64,000 nt of DNA from Paramarasmius palmivorus. Its lineage: Eukaryota; Basidiomycota; Agaricomycetes; Agaricales; Marasmiaceae. Positions 48,919-60,396 of this stretch are shown piece by piece (position 1 is the first letter of the stretch; each line of letters begins with the position of its first letter). The notes under the pieces were generated by a model. That model saw only the letters and a program-made list of their open reading frames with translations. It ran no database searches and had not been told where the DNA came from. The stretch covers positions 62,001-126,000 of the forward strand of contig JAYKXP010000038.1 of assembly GCA_037176845.1 (NCBI GenBank). The letters run 5' to 3'. The translations under genes were made by a program, and so were the position numbers.

Positions 48919-50170
48919 GGATAGGGTGTAATATACATTGGAGAGAAGAGTGCCGTCCTTGATCTGGATTCTTTGCCTTTGGCCTCAAAGACTGGGTGTG
49001 TGGGTTCAGTGAAAACTTCGGGTGACTTAACTTGGGCGCTAAACGAGGTGAACTTGCCCACGCCCTAACCGCATCTACATAACCACACAACGAGCCGAAG
49101 CCAAACATTTGTTGTCAACACTATCGTACTACGTATCTAGACTGTTTTCTTTTCCCTCGGGCTCGCAAGCAAACCCACGGATGACTGCCCCGTGAATGTG
49201 TATCAATAAGATCGAAAGGGTCTTTAAAAGCCCGGCCTTGAGTGCTTGCACGATAGCTGGATGCCCTTGCCGATGGAATTTCATAGTGAGATGAATGATA
49301 GCGCAGTCTCAATGCGACTTGACGAGGCCATATACGATGTGAACACGATGTCCTTTTCAAAACCCTGGGTAAGAGACATGAGCACCGTCTGAGCGAGTAC
49401 GTGTGGATGAGTAGTATTCAGGTCGCCTGAATGGGTGATTGAGATTGGGTGTTGTCGCAGGAAGGTGGTACATGCATGTCGGACTACTGTCATCATTTCA
49501 TTGCATCAAGGCCTCTTAAGAACCAGCTTCAGCTCTCTTCCTGAGTGATAACCTGATGGACTACAGCCATTTCCAGCTCAGCGTTCAGAGAATCGGAACT
49601 AACAATGCTCAGCGCTCACCTTGGTTGAAATGACTCGCAAACGTGTCTCTGAAACTCCCAGAGAAGTGCAATTGCAACCGACTGCCACGGCGTTGAACGT
49701 TGAAGGTGAAGGTACTGAGGACAAGCGCCCATGGCGCCTAAGGGCCTTGGCTCTTCTGAGTACCGTCTCGTTCGCAATTTGAGGCTGAGAGCTTAAGGAA
49801 TTTCTACGGATAAAACTACGGGTAAAACAAAAAAGCAGAGCGATAGATCGTAAGTATGTTACACTACATGACCATGTACATCACGGTCCTTCATCCAAAA
49901 CGTACGTAGAAACGGCGTAGAGAAAGGAAAAGTTCGAGTCGACAGCATTGAGACGTAAGAAAAGAGGTAAACGGTAATAGAATGGCACTTTAGGAATCGC
50001 AAAAAGGTATCGAGAGAAAGAAGGATATGAAAAGAGTACATAGTATACGTGTAGACATAACCAATCTGATGATCGGTCGTTCATCCAGAAAAGCAAACAG
50101 GAAAAAAGGTTGAAATAGCACTTAAATTAATCTCGTCGCATCATCTTCGTCAGCATACCATGTTCGTTTC
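48919..50170. other. 1.25-kb region containing a MYND relic
   Basis: Apart from the relic at about 49.13-49.50 kb there is no supported gene. The left end is the promoter of gene C, the right end the 3' region of the repeat protein. Confidence 0.5.
49130..49500 (-). pseudogene. Internally deleted relic of a MYND-family gene
   Basis: On the minus strand THPHVLAQTVLMSLTQGFEK matches AHPHVLAKSALVSLAAGFGL of gene C (residue about 65), and after a frame change HPAIVQALKAGLLKTLSIL matches SFTVVQSLKGGLLKCLVRW from about residue 345. The roughly 270 intervening residues and the finger are missing, so this is a deleted, frameshifted copy. Confidence 0.7.
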
Positions 50171-53100
50171 TCAGCTCGAGCCCTTCACAGGAAGAGTAAT
50201 AGTGATACTCCTTCCGTTGTTCGGGTCTTCGGCTGCATCAAAACCGTACCTGTATACACTTATCAGTAGCCGTAAAACATAGAGCAGGGCATGAGACATA
50301 CTCTCGCATGGCATCAAGAACAGTCGCTTTGAAATCTGTGCCCTTTTTCTTCTTCTTCGACGGCACTAACAGATTTAACTGGTCCTTTCCTGCCTTCAAG
50401 CAGTCCACAATCCTCTCATCAACACCTTCTTTGACTCTCTTGGGTGGCCACTTCTCATCATCGAATACGATTTCAGTCGAAACGTTCGGTGGTTCAGAAG
50501 TTTCTGAAATCAAAAAATCAGCACCAGAGATCACGTTCTTTTTCAGCGACACAACTTACCAGGGAACAAAATCTTCTCCCTCATCTTCTCTAGTTTCCGC
50601 TTTTCCTTCTCAACTTGGCCCATCTCAGCCAACTTCTGAGCGGCCAATTTCACACCCTCCTCACCACCGTCGTCCAAAGCAGCCTCTTTCTGTCTATGAA
50701 GCTTTTTGAGCTCTTTCTCTTTCGCTGCAATCTCCAGCCGAAGCGTCACTGAGACCGCTAAACGTTTGGAAGGAGGACCAGGATCTTCAACCTCAACATC
50801 TTCCTCGAACTCGTCTTCAGGAGGAACGCTGGATTCTGTAGGACCGCCAGCAGCCACATCAGGATCCGACACTTGGAGATCCCGAGGGTATATTGACGAG
50901 AATGTAGGAGGTGGCGTCTGATTGATAGAATCTCGTTGTTCAGCCGGCTGATCTTGTTGCTCCTGCTGCTCTGCCTCATTCGCATTTCCACTCGCCTCTT
51001 TCTCGCTTCCTTCCCGTTTTTCAGCACCTTCCACAACACCGCTATACCCAAAGTTGAGAAGATCCATGCCCATCGTAGAAGGCGGTGCCCCTGCTTGACT
51101 TTTGACACCGACACCAGTACCCGCCCTTCCTCGCACCTCGGGTTCAACGACAGCAGCTTCTCTTTCTTCCTCCTCCTCTTCATCACCGTCGTCTCCAGCA
51201 GGCTCAAAGTTGGACAATGAATCATCAGGGTGAAGAGTCCCGACCTCTGACTTGGCCTTTCTCGATTTCCTGGCATTAGCAGCAGATGGGGCTGCCGAAG
51301 GCGCTCGCGAAACATACTCGTCACCTGCACCGACACCGGACGGAGCCTTTGAACCGACTTTAGAAGGAGCACCAGACGCAGATGCATGTTCGTCTTCCAT
51401 ACCCAACGGTGAAGGTGCCTTTGATTGTGCTCTAGTCGGTGCCCTGGACGGTGCTTTGGAACCGAAAAGACTCCCAAATCCAAACAATGAACCCGGCTTT
51501 GATGGTGCTTTGGATACGGCGTCGTCCTCGGGGGATTCTCTGCCTGCAGCAGAAGGTGCATTGGACTTGTTATCATCATTAGCACCCCGACCCAAGGCTG
51601 AAGGTGCTTTGGAGGCTGCTCGTGATGGTGCCTTTGATGGCGCTACGGAAGGTGCTCGAGATTGAGATTCATCTCCGTTGTTGTTGTTACCCGCAGCTGA
51701 AGGTGCTTTCGACGGCGCAGCAGAGCCGATCTGTGATACAGCGTCTTCCTTTGGATGACTACCCCAAGCTGCCGGTGCCTTTGAGGGAGCTTTGGAAGGC
51801 GCAACAGAGCCGATCTGTGATACAATATCCTCCTTAGGTTTACTACCCCAGGCTGACGGTGCTTTAGAAGGTGCTTTGGAAGGTGCAACAGATGCTAGCT
51901 CGGACGCTTCAGGTTTAGCCGCTGCTGTCGGTGCTTTCGAAGGCGCAACGGATGCCACTTGAGAAACCACTTCTTCGTTCTTTCCCCACGTGGAAGGGGC
52001 CTTTGAAGGCGCTTTGGATGGAGCAACGGAACCGATCTCTGACGGAGGCTCTGTCTTGGTTTTGCCTGCAGCTGTGGGTGCTTTGGATGGCGCAACAGAA
52101 GCCACCTGAGACACTGCGTCTTCTTTGCCTTTACCCCATGCCGACAGTGCTTTGGAAGGAGCTTTTGACGGAGCAACGGAGGCTACCTCGGATGCGACCT
52201 CAGTCTTGGCTTTAGCTGCAGCTGTCGGTGCTCTGGATGGCGCAACAGAGGCAACCTGGGATACTGCATCCTCTTTGGTTTTGCCCCAAGCTGATGGTGC
52301 CTTTGAGGGAGCTTTCGAAGGAGCAACGGAGCCTATCTCTGACGCAACCTCAGTCTTGGCCCTATCCGCAATTGTGGGTGCCTTAGAAGGTGCAACAGAA
52401 GCTACCTGTGAGACAGTATCATCATTGCCTTTGCCCCAACCGGAGAGTGCCTTTGACGGTGCTTTCGACGGTGCAACAGAAACCACCTCTGATGGTGCAC
52501 CTCTCGTTGTCGGAGCTCTGGAGCCCGTGACAGACTCGATATCCGATAGATTGCTCTCCCGGCCTTTACCCCAAGCTGAAGGTGCCCTCGAAGGCGCTCG
52601 CGAAGGTGCTCTCGAAGGTGCGAGAGAAGCAACCTGAGAAACGACATCGTCATCATCCAAGTCACCCCAAGTTGAAGGCGCCTTTGAAGTTGCTGCCGAG
52701 TTACCGACGTGACCATAAGCAGCACCGCCCCATGCGGAGGGTGCTCTGGAAGGTGCTATTGAGGGTGCAACTGATTCGTCGTCGTCGTCGTCAAGACCAA
52801 AGCCAGAAGGAGCCTTGGATGCTGCTCGTGAAGGTGCTTTTGACGGCGCAACCGAGCCTGCCTTTGACCTTGCTTTGAAGTAAGATGGTGCTTCTGACGG
52901 TTCGTATCGATAGTCATCCTCCGGTAGCTCTCTTGTCTGGCCTTTCTCCGACATGACACTATCGCTGACTTCTCCCCACTCTGCCTTCTCCATTTCCAAA
53001 CTCTCTTCCAAATCCTTCAGAGGCGGGGGTGGAGGCATTGCCCTAGCCATGAAACCCCACTCCTCTGAGATATCATCAGGCACCTCCATGTCAGGGACCT

Positions 53101-54241
53101 GGTCTGCTGGTGGAAGTGGCGTCTTTACTGGTGGTGGTTCCACACTGGTGACTGGAGGCAACGCGATAGACATTTCGGTAGGCGTAGTGTCTCCATCTCC
53201 ACTTGTATCTGCATGGTTGGCCGCCTCCTCTCGTTCTCGTTCTCTCTCCAACTCCAATTCGTCTGTAATGTCACGAACAGACGCAACATCAGGTACTTCC
53301 GTGACGGTCGACTCCGTGTCGTCGTCGTCATCATCATCGTCCGAAGAGCCGAAACGATCCGGAAATTGTGAAAATTTAAATCCTGATGAGGTGCCAACCG
53401 CACTTTCATTGTCTGTTGTGATGTTCGATGAGGTGTCTGTGGATGTGTATCGCGATCGTGGTTGTGAATGGGAGCGTGAATGTGAATGACGGGATATTCT
53501 GGTTGATGGTGCGACGGAAGAGACCTCTGTCTCTGTCTCAGAGTCGCGTACATAGTGACCTGGGAGCCGTGTTGGTTTTTTCGGCGTGACTGCGGGGGAC
53601 ACTATGGACACGGTTCGTCGCGTGGGCGCTGGGGTATCGGTTGTAGGGGTTATTGGTGTCGCAGTCGTGTTTGAAAGGGTAGAATTCGCGTCAGAGACGA
53701 CTGAGGAAGCTGAAGTTCTGGATGGGGAGAACCGAACAGTACGGGGTCTTGACCAGCGGCCCAGGGACAGATTTGGAACCGTAACTTCCACTCGAGGCAC
53801 GGCCCTTGACACCGACCTCGACATATAATACAAGTCTCTTCGAACTCTTCTCCATCTCCTCCTCATTCCAGTTTGACGCCAAATTTCTGGGGCAAAGTCT
53901 GCCAAAATCAGCCCCATGCCCGTCCACAACATAATCAACAATAAACGAGCCAAATCCTCTGTCCAAAGAAAGTCCACGAACATTCGTACTCCATAGGCAA
54001 TATAAGGGTCGTAGGAATGCGGTAGTTTTTGTATGAAATGTAGGGTGATGATGCCTTCCCATAATCCAACAATGACTGAGGAGATTTTGAGGGAAGTGCG
54101 GCCAACGACATTGACCACAAAGCGAAGTGCGAGGCCGTAACCAATAGCGACTATGCTGTCCATGATAGACGCAGTGCGAGCATCGATGCCTAGGGAGGTT
54201 GAGCGTGAGGAAAAGTAGGACGGAGTCACGATGCTCGACAT
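50171..54241 (-). CDS. Large membrane-anchored protein with S-K-A-P repeat array
   Basis: 1320 residues, exons 54241-50560, 50503-50302 and 50249-50171. The start is the ATG at 54241 (MSSIVTPSYF); the frame extends a few codons further without ATG. N-terminal hydrophobic segments (SIVAIGYGLALRFVVNVV and ARLLLIMLWTGMGLILADFA), then Ser/Thr-rich and acidic stretches, a Pro-rich block, and a repeat array (51.28-52.88 kb) of SVAPSKAPSKAPSAWGK-like units with at least nine Trp-Gly punctuations. An acidic region, a coiled-coil-like charged helix (KEKELKKLHRQKEAAL) and a short conserved tail (DFKATVLDAMREYGFDAAED, then DPNNGRSITI without the x) follow. Not recognised; it could tether a disordered scaffold to a membrane. 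Confidence 0.75.
51280..52880 (-). repeat. Coding repeat array, S-K-A-P type
   Basis: Tandem degenerate units of about 25-29 residues, often in pairs of about 50: SVAPSKAPSKAPSAWGK, then a variable acidic linker such as KEDAVSQ, then SVAPSKAPTAAAK. Lies within the membrane-anchored repeat protein. Confidence 0.85.
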
Positions 54242-54816
54242 TGTCCGACAGATATCAGAATTGGGCGGCTTGTTCACCCGAACACAGTTTGCCTCGTGTC
54301 GCCTCAAGCCTCATGTCGCTTGTCAGTGTGAGAATTCCTCCACGTTATGACGATTTTTCATCAAGATAAGCGTCGAGGCCTCCTGGAATTTTCTGGAGAG
54401 ACAGCCAGGAGCCAGGGGAGTAGCACTGGACCATTGCGACCACCCAGAGGCACTGGGGAGCAGGCACAATGCATATACGCTGGCAGGATGGTGGGGGAAA
54501 GGAAGAAAAGGTATGTCTTGGTTCGCCTCGATGACACTCCACTCAATATTGAGACTTATATGCTTAAACTTTATAGGTAGATCGATATCGGAAATAAGGA
54601 ATCCTACATGTATCGATTTTGGACCTAGTAATCAATCTTTCCCGTTTACACGTCCTAGAGAGCTACGCTGAGGTCGCCCCAGGTCTTGGAGACTATGTAC
54701 CATGCTCTGTTTTGTCACGGCTCATAAAGAAAAGGTAGGCATTGTTACTCAAGCCACAGAAAAAATCCTTGACAAATTTTACAAACTACAGAAGTGAATA
54801 CGAACAAAGCAGAGCT
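54242..54816. other. Spacer between repeat protein and GMC gene 2
   Basis: 575 nt without a supported gene; a 77-codon plus-strand ORF near 54.35 kb has no support. Contains the repeat-protein promoter. Confidence 0.5.
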
Positions 54817-57126
54817 TCAGACAAACCAAGTTTCCTTGATCAAATCACTTGCCCTCTCTGCAACAATATAAGTAGGCACTTGAGTATGAGCTGCCGGTAT
54901 CTTGGGCTACATATTCATAGTCAGCATTTGCCTATAAATGTTAAAGCCCATACTAGAACTCACGAAGACACTCGAATCCACAACTCTCAACCCACTCACA
55001 CCTTTCACCCTCAAATCAGGATCCACAACACCCCAGTCTGCTCCTCGGGGCGACATAGCCACAGTGCCCACTGGATGGAAGAATCCACTCGCATGGTCTC
55101 GGATATACTCGTCCAATTCATCATCGGTTGTTGCATTCGTCGGGGCAGAGATGATGAAGCCGTCCCATGCAGACGATGACAAGAAGCGTGAAGCAAATCT
55201 GAAGCCTTCGCGTAACGTGAACATGTCAAAGTCTGTAGTCAAGAGGTTGAGGTCGACTAAAGGCGCGTCGAGCGGATTGGTGGAGTTGATTGTGACTGTG
55301 CCCCCTATGACCAGTGTCAGCTCGAATAACAGCAATTGTATAGATGGGCGTACTTGAGGTTGGCGACACCACTGCATTACCCAGCGTCAAGAAGTTCCCA
55401 GTGGGCGGCAGAGTTCCCACAAAACCGTTCTACATCCTTGTCAGTGCATTCTCCCATGGTATTCGGTGAAATACGAACAACGAAGAACAACTCTATATGA
55501 GCAGTCCCATTCCCCGCTGCTGGATCCTCCACTTCACAAAATATCTCGGACGTCTCGTTCAGACGTAGCCAGCCTATGAACGCCACCGGCGCATCCACCA
55601 ATGGACCGGTTCTATTTGTCTGCCATTGTTCAAGCTCGTCGTTTGCGAGTTGTGGGTTGCGAGCCGCGGTATCGCTGGTTTCGTTCGAGTTGACGAGCCA
55701 TGGATTGTCAAGGAAGGGGTGTTCGGATAAGTTTCGGCCGACGGAAGGAAGATCGTGGATTGGCTGAATACCAAGTGCCATTAATTCTGTAGAGTTTCCG
55801 ATACCAGAGTGAAGGAGAATATGAGGACTCATTATAGACCCAGCGGAGAGAATGATCTCCTTTGTGACGTTCACGCGATGAGTGGATGCTGCCGTTCCGC
55901 TGTTAGCACGTGAATTCAAAAGACCATAGTGTCAGTGTTACGCACCTCCTCCATCCTGTGTGAACTCCACACCAGAGAATGACAGATTTTGGTTATCATC
56001 CTGCAGCACACGAGTAACACGGGCATTAAGTAGAACATGAAGATTCGGACGACTGATGAATTCAGGTCCAAGATAGGATACAGCGGAGCTACTCCTCGAT
56101 CCATTGCCAACTGTAGCTTGCCCCCAACCTGACGATGTTCCGTTAACATAAAGCGATGACATAGAGTACCGAACACATACCGAACCCAATCTGATCGCCT
56201 TTGTTCATATCCAAGTTGAAGGGGAACTCGTCACTCAGTTCTTGCGTCGTTTGTATCACCCGGTCTTGGATATCGCGCAACGGAAAACCACCCAAAGATA
56301 CAGAATTAACGCCAGTAAACCCATGCACCGAAGGGTCGAATTTCCCTGTGATATTGACAAGTGAATCTGTCGGAGGTTGAATAAACTTCTCATTCTAAAA
56401 ATGCCACATTCAGCGAAAACCTGCGGAGCTGGAATGAAGCTCACCTTCCGGATATAAGGCAGGATTTCATCCCAAGACCAGCCACTGTCTTCGGTAATGT
56501 TAGCTAGCCTGTTGAATTCATCGGCAGAGCCGCGAGTATAAGCCATGAAATCTGTGAATAGGTGTTTTCATGGATCCGTTGTCGTTGACAACCTTCAAAT
56601 ACGCACTGATCGAGGTACTCCCACCAAGAACGAATCCACGAGTGACTGGCACGGAACGATCATTTAGAGCAGCTTGCGGAGTACTGGTGAAATTCCAATC
56701 GAACGCTGTGCGTCCTAGACGAGGTGCAAAGGCTGGGACCATGAGTTCGGTGACGTTTTCATTCCTGATTTGCTGTTCACAGCCATTGAGATGTATGATG
56801 AGCATATGAACTCACGATCCTCCGGCCTCCAACAGAAGGACGGACCAGAATGGATTTTCGCTCAGTCGATTTGCGATAACGTTTCCAGCTGCTCCACCTG
56901 CAGGTTCGAGTCAGTATATTTGAATAATGATCTGCAGTGAATTAGGATTACTTCCAACTACAATAAAATCAAAGCTTTGCTCTTCCAGATCGCAATCATC
57001 GATGATTGCTGCGTATGTCACGAATACGGACAGGAAGAGCACGGAAACGTGCGAGAGCTTGAGGTTCAACCACATCAGGGACGACGAAAGCGACGAAGCA
57101 ATGCATGGAAATGACTTGCCTTTCAT
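54817..57126 (-). CDS. Secreted GMC oxidoreductase 2
   Basis: ATG at 57126, with a second candidate at 57075 that places the signal sequence (LKLSHVSVLFLSVFVTYA) nearer the start. About 11 exons form an intact frame: FIVVGSGAAGNVIANRL (FAD Rossmann), AFAPRLGRTAFDWNFTST, RGFVLGGSTSI, GWSWDEILPYIRK, GWGQATVGNGSRSSSAVSYL, SAGSIMSPHILLHSGIGNS, WDGFIISAPTNATTDDEL, and catalytic His motifs FHPVGTVAM and PAAHTQVPTY. Ends TGA at 54817-54819. Close paralogue of the next gene, same strand and intron plan. Probably an aryl-alcohol oxidase or related H2O2-forming enzyme; substrate unproven. Confidence 0.9.
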
Positions 57127-57443
57127 TTATCTGTTTGGCTTAGAAATGTGAGAAGGAGGTCTGAGGGAAACTTGCCTCAAATTTAAAACAGAGACGTGAG
57201 ATTTAAAGGGAAATCGAAGCTCGGAACTTGACGTAACAGTACAAATGACCTGCGTCCCGAGAAATAAAGGATATATGAAGGATTGCGTACTCTAATTCAG
57301 GCGCCATAGGAATAAATGGTCTCCGCGTCGGATCACAGACAAATGGGCAATCGACTTTCAAGACATAGCTAGCCAATCAACGTTATCAACCAACTCCAGT
57401 ACTCCAACAAGGCCGTGAATAAGCAGTACCCGCTTCGCTTAGG
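57127..57443. promoter_or_regulatory. Spacer between GMC genes 2 and 3
   Basis: 317 nt: promoter of gene 2 and 3' region of gene 3. No clear TATA box. Confidence 0.45.
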
Positions 57444-59780
57444 CTATAACCCAAACCAAGTTTCTTTGATCAAGTCACTTGCTCTCTCTGCGATGATATA
57501 CGTAGGTGCCTGGGTATGAGCCGCTGGTATCTTGGGCTACGTACGCCATTGTTAGCATTCTGTTGCTGAGACATTAAAGCATTTCTTGACTCACAAAGAC
57601 ACTCGCGTCTACAACTCTCAGCCCTTCCACACCTTTGACCCTCAGATCAGGGTCGACAACTCCCCAACTTGCACCTCTTGGTGACATGGCCGCAGTGCCC
57701 ACTGGATGGAAGATAGTCCCTGTACGCTGTCGTATGTACGCATTCAATTCATCGTCAGACGTCGCATTCGTCGGGGGAGCGATAATAAACCCATCCCATG
57801 CCGAGGACGAGAGGAATCGTACAGCACTTCTGAACGCTTCACGCATCGTAAAAATGTCGAATTCCGAGGTTAAGAGGTTGAAATCGATTACAGGGTCATC
57901 AAGAGCATTCGTAGAGTTGATTGTGATTGCACCATCTAGAATCAGTGTTAGCTGGAATACTTGACACTAGGTATTGAGTAGTCCACTTACTCGAAGTTGG
58001 CGAGACCACTGCAGTACCGACCGTTAGGAAGTTTCCTGTAGGTGGCACAGGTGCGCCTGCGAGTCCATTCTACAGTGTGAGCAACAGTCGACATGGGCAT
58101 ACTCCAAGGGTACCAGATGGACACGAACCACGAAAATTAACTCAAAGTGAGCGGTACGATTGCCCGCCGAAGGATCTTCCACTTGTCCGAAAATATCAGC
58201 TGTCTCGTTTAGGCGCAACCAGCCAATGAACGCTAGTGGTGGGTTGACGAGTGGCCCGGTTCTATTGCTTTCCCACTGATTTAACTGGATGCCTGCAAGT
58301 TCGGGATCTCTGGCTGCAGTGTCGAAAGTTTCAGTCGAGTTGACTTGCCAGGGACTAGCAAGGAATGGGTGGTCAGTCAGATTCCTGCCAACAGAAGGAA
58401 GATCGTGTGTCGGCTGGACACCAAGAGCTGATAGTTCTGTCGAGTTTCCAATCCCGGAGTGGAGAAGAATCTGTGGGCTCATTATGGTGCCAGCGGACAA
58501 GATGATTTCCTTTGTTGCGTTGACCCTTTGTAGAGTTTCTGTCGTTGCCTGTTTAGTATATGACTACCTGTCAAGGCACCGTATTACATACCGCCGCCAT
58601 CCTGAGTGAATTCTACTCCGCTGAATTTCAGGTCTTGCCCATGCGCCTGGAGTATACGAGTTACGCGAGCGTTAACAAGGACATGGAGGTTGGGTCGATT
58701 GATGAACTCAGGCCCGAGATAGGAAGCTGCAGAGCTGCTTCTAGTTCCATTTCCAATAGTTGCTTGTACCCAGCCTATGCATGAAGTATTTAGTATCAAT
58801 GAAAAGGACGTGGCGGTCGTGCCTTACCAACACCAAGCTGATTGCCCTGGTTCATGTCTTCCGTGAAAGGAAATTCATTAGTCAATTCCTGGCTTGTTTG
58901 TATTAAGCGGCCCTCGAAGTCGTGCAACGGGAAGCCGCGCAGAGAAACCGAGTTTATGCCAGTAAAACCGTGCACGGATGGGTCGATTCTTCCAATTATG
59001 TCGTGTGGGTCCAACGGTAGAATAAACTTTTCATTCTGGAAGAGATCATTAATCGGAGACAGCTAAGCAAGCGTTCGTAGACCACACCTTACGGATGTAA
59101 GGCAAGACTTGCTTCCAGGACCATCCGTTGTCTTCTGATATAGAGGCCAGCCTGTCGAAATCATCTGCCGAGCCGCGAGTATACCCCATAAAGTCTGTGG
59201 AGAAAGAACTCAATATCTAAGTCTACCGTTCACAATGTTTATGAATACGCACTGATAGAGCTGCTACCACCAAGAACAAACCCCCGAGTGACTGGTACAG
59301 ACCGGCCATTGAGACCAGCCTGCTCTATACCTGACTCCAGTCAGTATCATATCTTGAACCGACTGATAGGGACAGGTACTGGTGAAGTTCCAATCAAACG
59401 ACGTGCGTGGGAGCCTAGGCGCAAAGCCAGGTACCATGAGCTCAGTAACATTTTCATTCCTGGTTCGCAATGAGCTCAGATTCGACGAGCCAAGCAAACA
59501 GATACACGCACGATCCGCCAGCCTCCAACACAAGTACGGACCAGAAGGGGTTTTCACTCAATCGATTTGCGATAACGTTCCCTGCGGTTCCACCTGTGGG
59601 TTTGGCCTTCCTCAACACAAGAAACGGTGGAGCAACATGAATGCTCGACTTACCTCCAACGACAACGAAGTCAAAAGTTTGTTCCTGGAGCAGTGCATAA
59701 TTGCCGATAATTTTCGCCGACGCTGCAAAAGTTGACAGCAAAAGTAAAGAAAGTCGTATGCCCTGGTAATTTAGACGCAT
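57444..59780 (-). CDS. Secreted GMC oxidoreductase 3
   Basis: Tandem paralogue of gene 2. ATG at 59780, signal peptide (IRLSLLLLSTFAASA), FVVVGGGTAGNVIANRL, GFAPRLPRTSFDWNFTS, RGFVLGGSSSIS, GWSWKQVLPYIRK, SAGTIMSPQILLHSGIGNS, FHPVGTAAM and PAAHTQAPTY; stop TAG at 57444-57446. One extra 49-nt intron (59331-59379) is needed after FDWNFTS where gene 2 is uninterrupted; the exon then continues IEQAGLNGRSVPV. With it, no frameshift remains and the enzyme looks functional. The last exons of genes 2 and 3 are nearly identical in sequence. Confidence 0.9.
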
Positions 59781-60396
59781 TAAGAAGAGCCTTCAGACCT
59801 TGCAGTCTAACCCACCTCGACCTTTTATCTTCCTGGCCAAGGAATGTGGGAAAGGAAAATCTGGTCGGTTTTAAGAAGGGTGCCATGAGTTGTATTGGGA
59901 AGTCGCTGTATTGGGTTCTCACACGTTCTTGAACGAGACGCGATGATTCGGACTGTAGAAGAATTGAGTGTTCAACAATGCGAATGGTTTGTGCCATGTT
60001 GAAAGTCTGAATCATTTCTAGTGAGTACCGTAGGCACAGCAATGCTTCACGAACACGCTCCGTTTAGGTGAAGGGCCAAGAATATGTCGAAGTTGCAATC
60101 CGTTAGTGCCTAGTATATGAACTACCCTTATAATCTTGTATGTGAGTCACTGAAACAGCTCAGAAGACTAATGCATCGTACCTAAACCATGAAACCTCCT
60201 CAGTTCGTCGGCTATCCTGCACTTGAAGCTCTGCGCCCCTTGCTATATCCGCCATCCAGCCGCCCTTTTCCTGATAACCTTGAGGGAAAGTTGACCGCTG
60301 AACGTTGAGCATGGACCAAGGATGGACCTCTGGAAAGGTAGGCGTGAGAAAACTGTTCACCTCCAGCCTGGCGGTTTCTGCCACGAACTCGGAGCC
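59781..60396. promoter_or_regulatory. Divergent region, GMC gene 3 / MYND gene D, with relic
   Basis: 616 nt between outward genes. It includes the degenerate MYND C-terminal fragment on the minus strand; the rest shows no recognised signal. Confidence 0.5.
60160..60384 (-). pseudogene. Relic of a MYND-family C-terminal domain
   Basis: VNSFLTPTFPEVHPWSMLNV on the minus strand resembles VVSVLDFATFPLGDLPWSFC of gene B, and VSWFRYDA near its end resembles FSWFRFNPGD at the end of gene D. The spacing is about that of the intact domain but the middle is scrambled, and no finger or N-terminal part accompanies it. It is inverted relative to gene D, whose start lies 13 nt away. Confidence 0.55.

Noticed and set aside
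52125..52637. Long plus-strand ORFs rich in Gly/Ala/Glu opposite the S-K-A-P repeats (also 51252-51665)
   Set aside because: They are the antisense of the coding repeat; stop-free because of the repetitive codon use, with no start context, introns or homology of their own.
54242..54307. Upstream extension of the repeat protein to 54307
   Set aside because: The upstream start codon would be TTG; the first in-frame ATG is at 54241.
59264..59557. Apparent frameshift in GMC gene 3 after FDWNFTST
   Set aside because: Resolved by a 49-nt GT-AG intron that restores the conserved frame, so the gene is not called broken.
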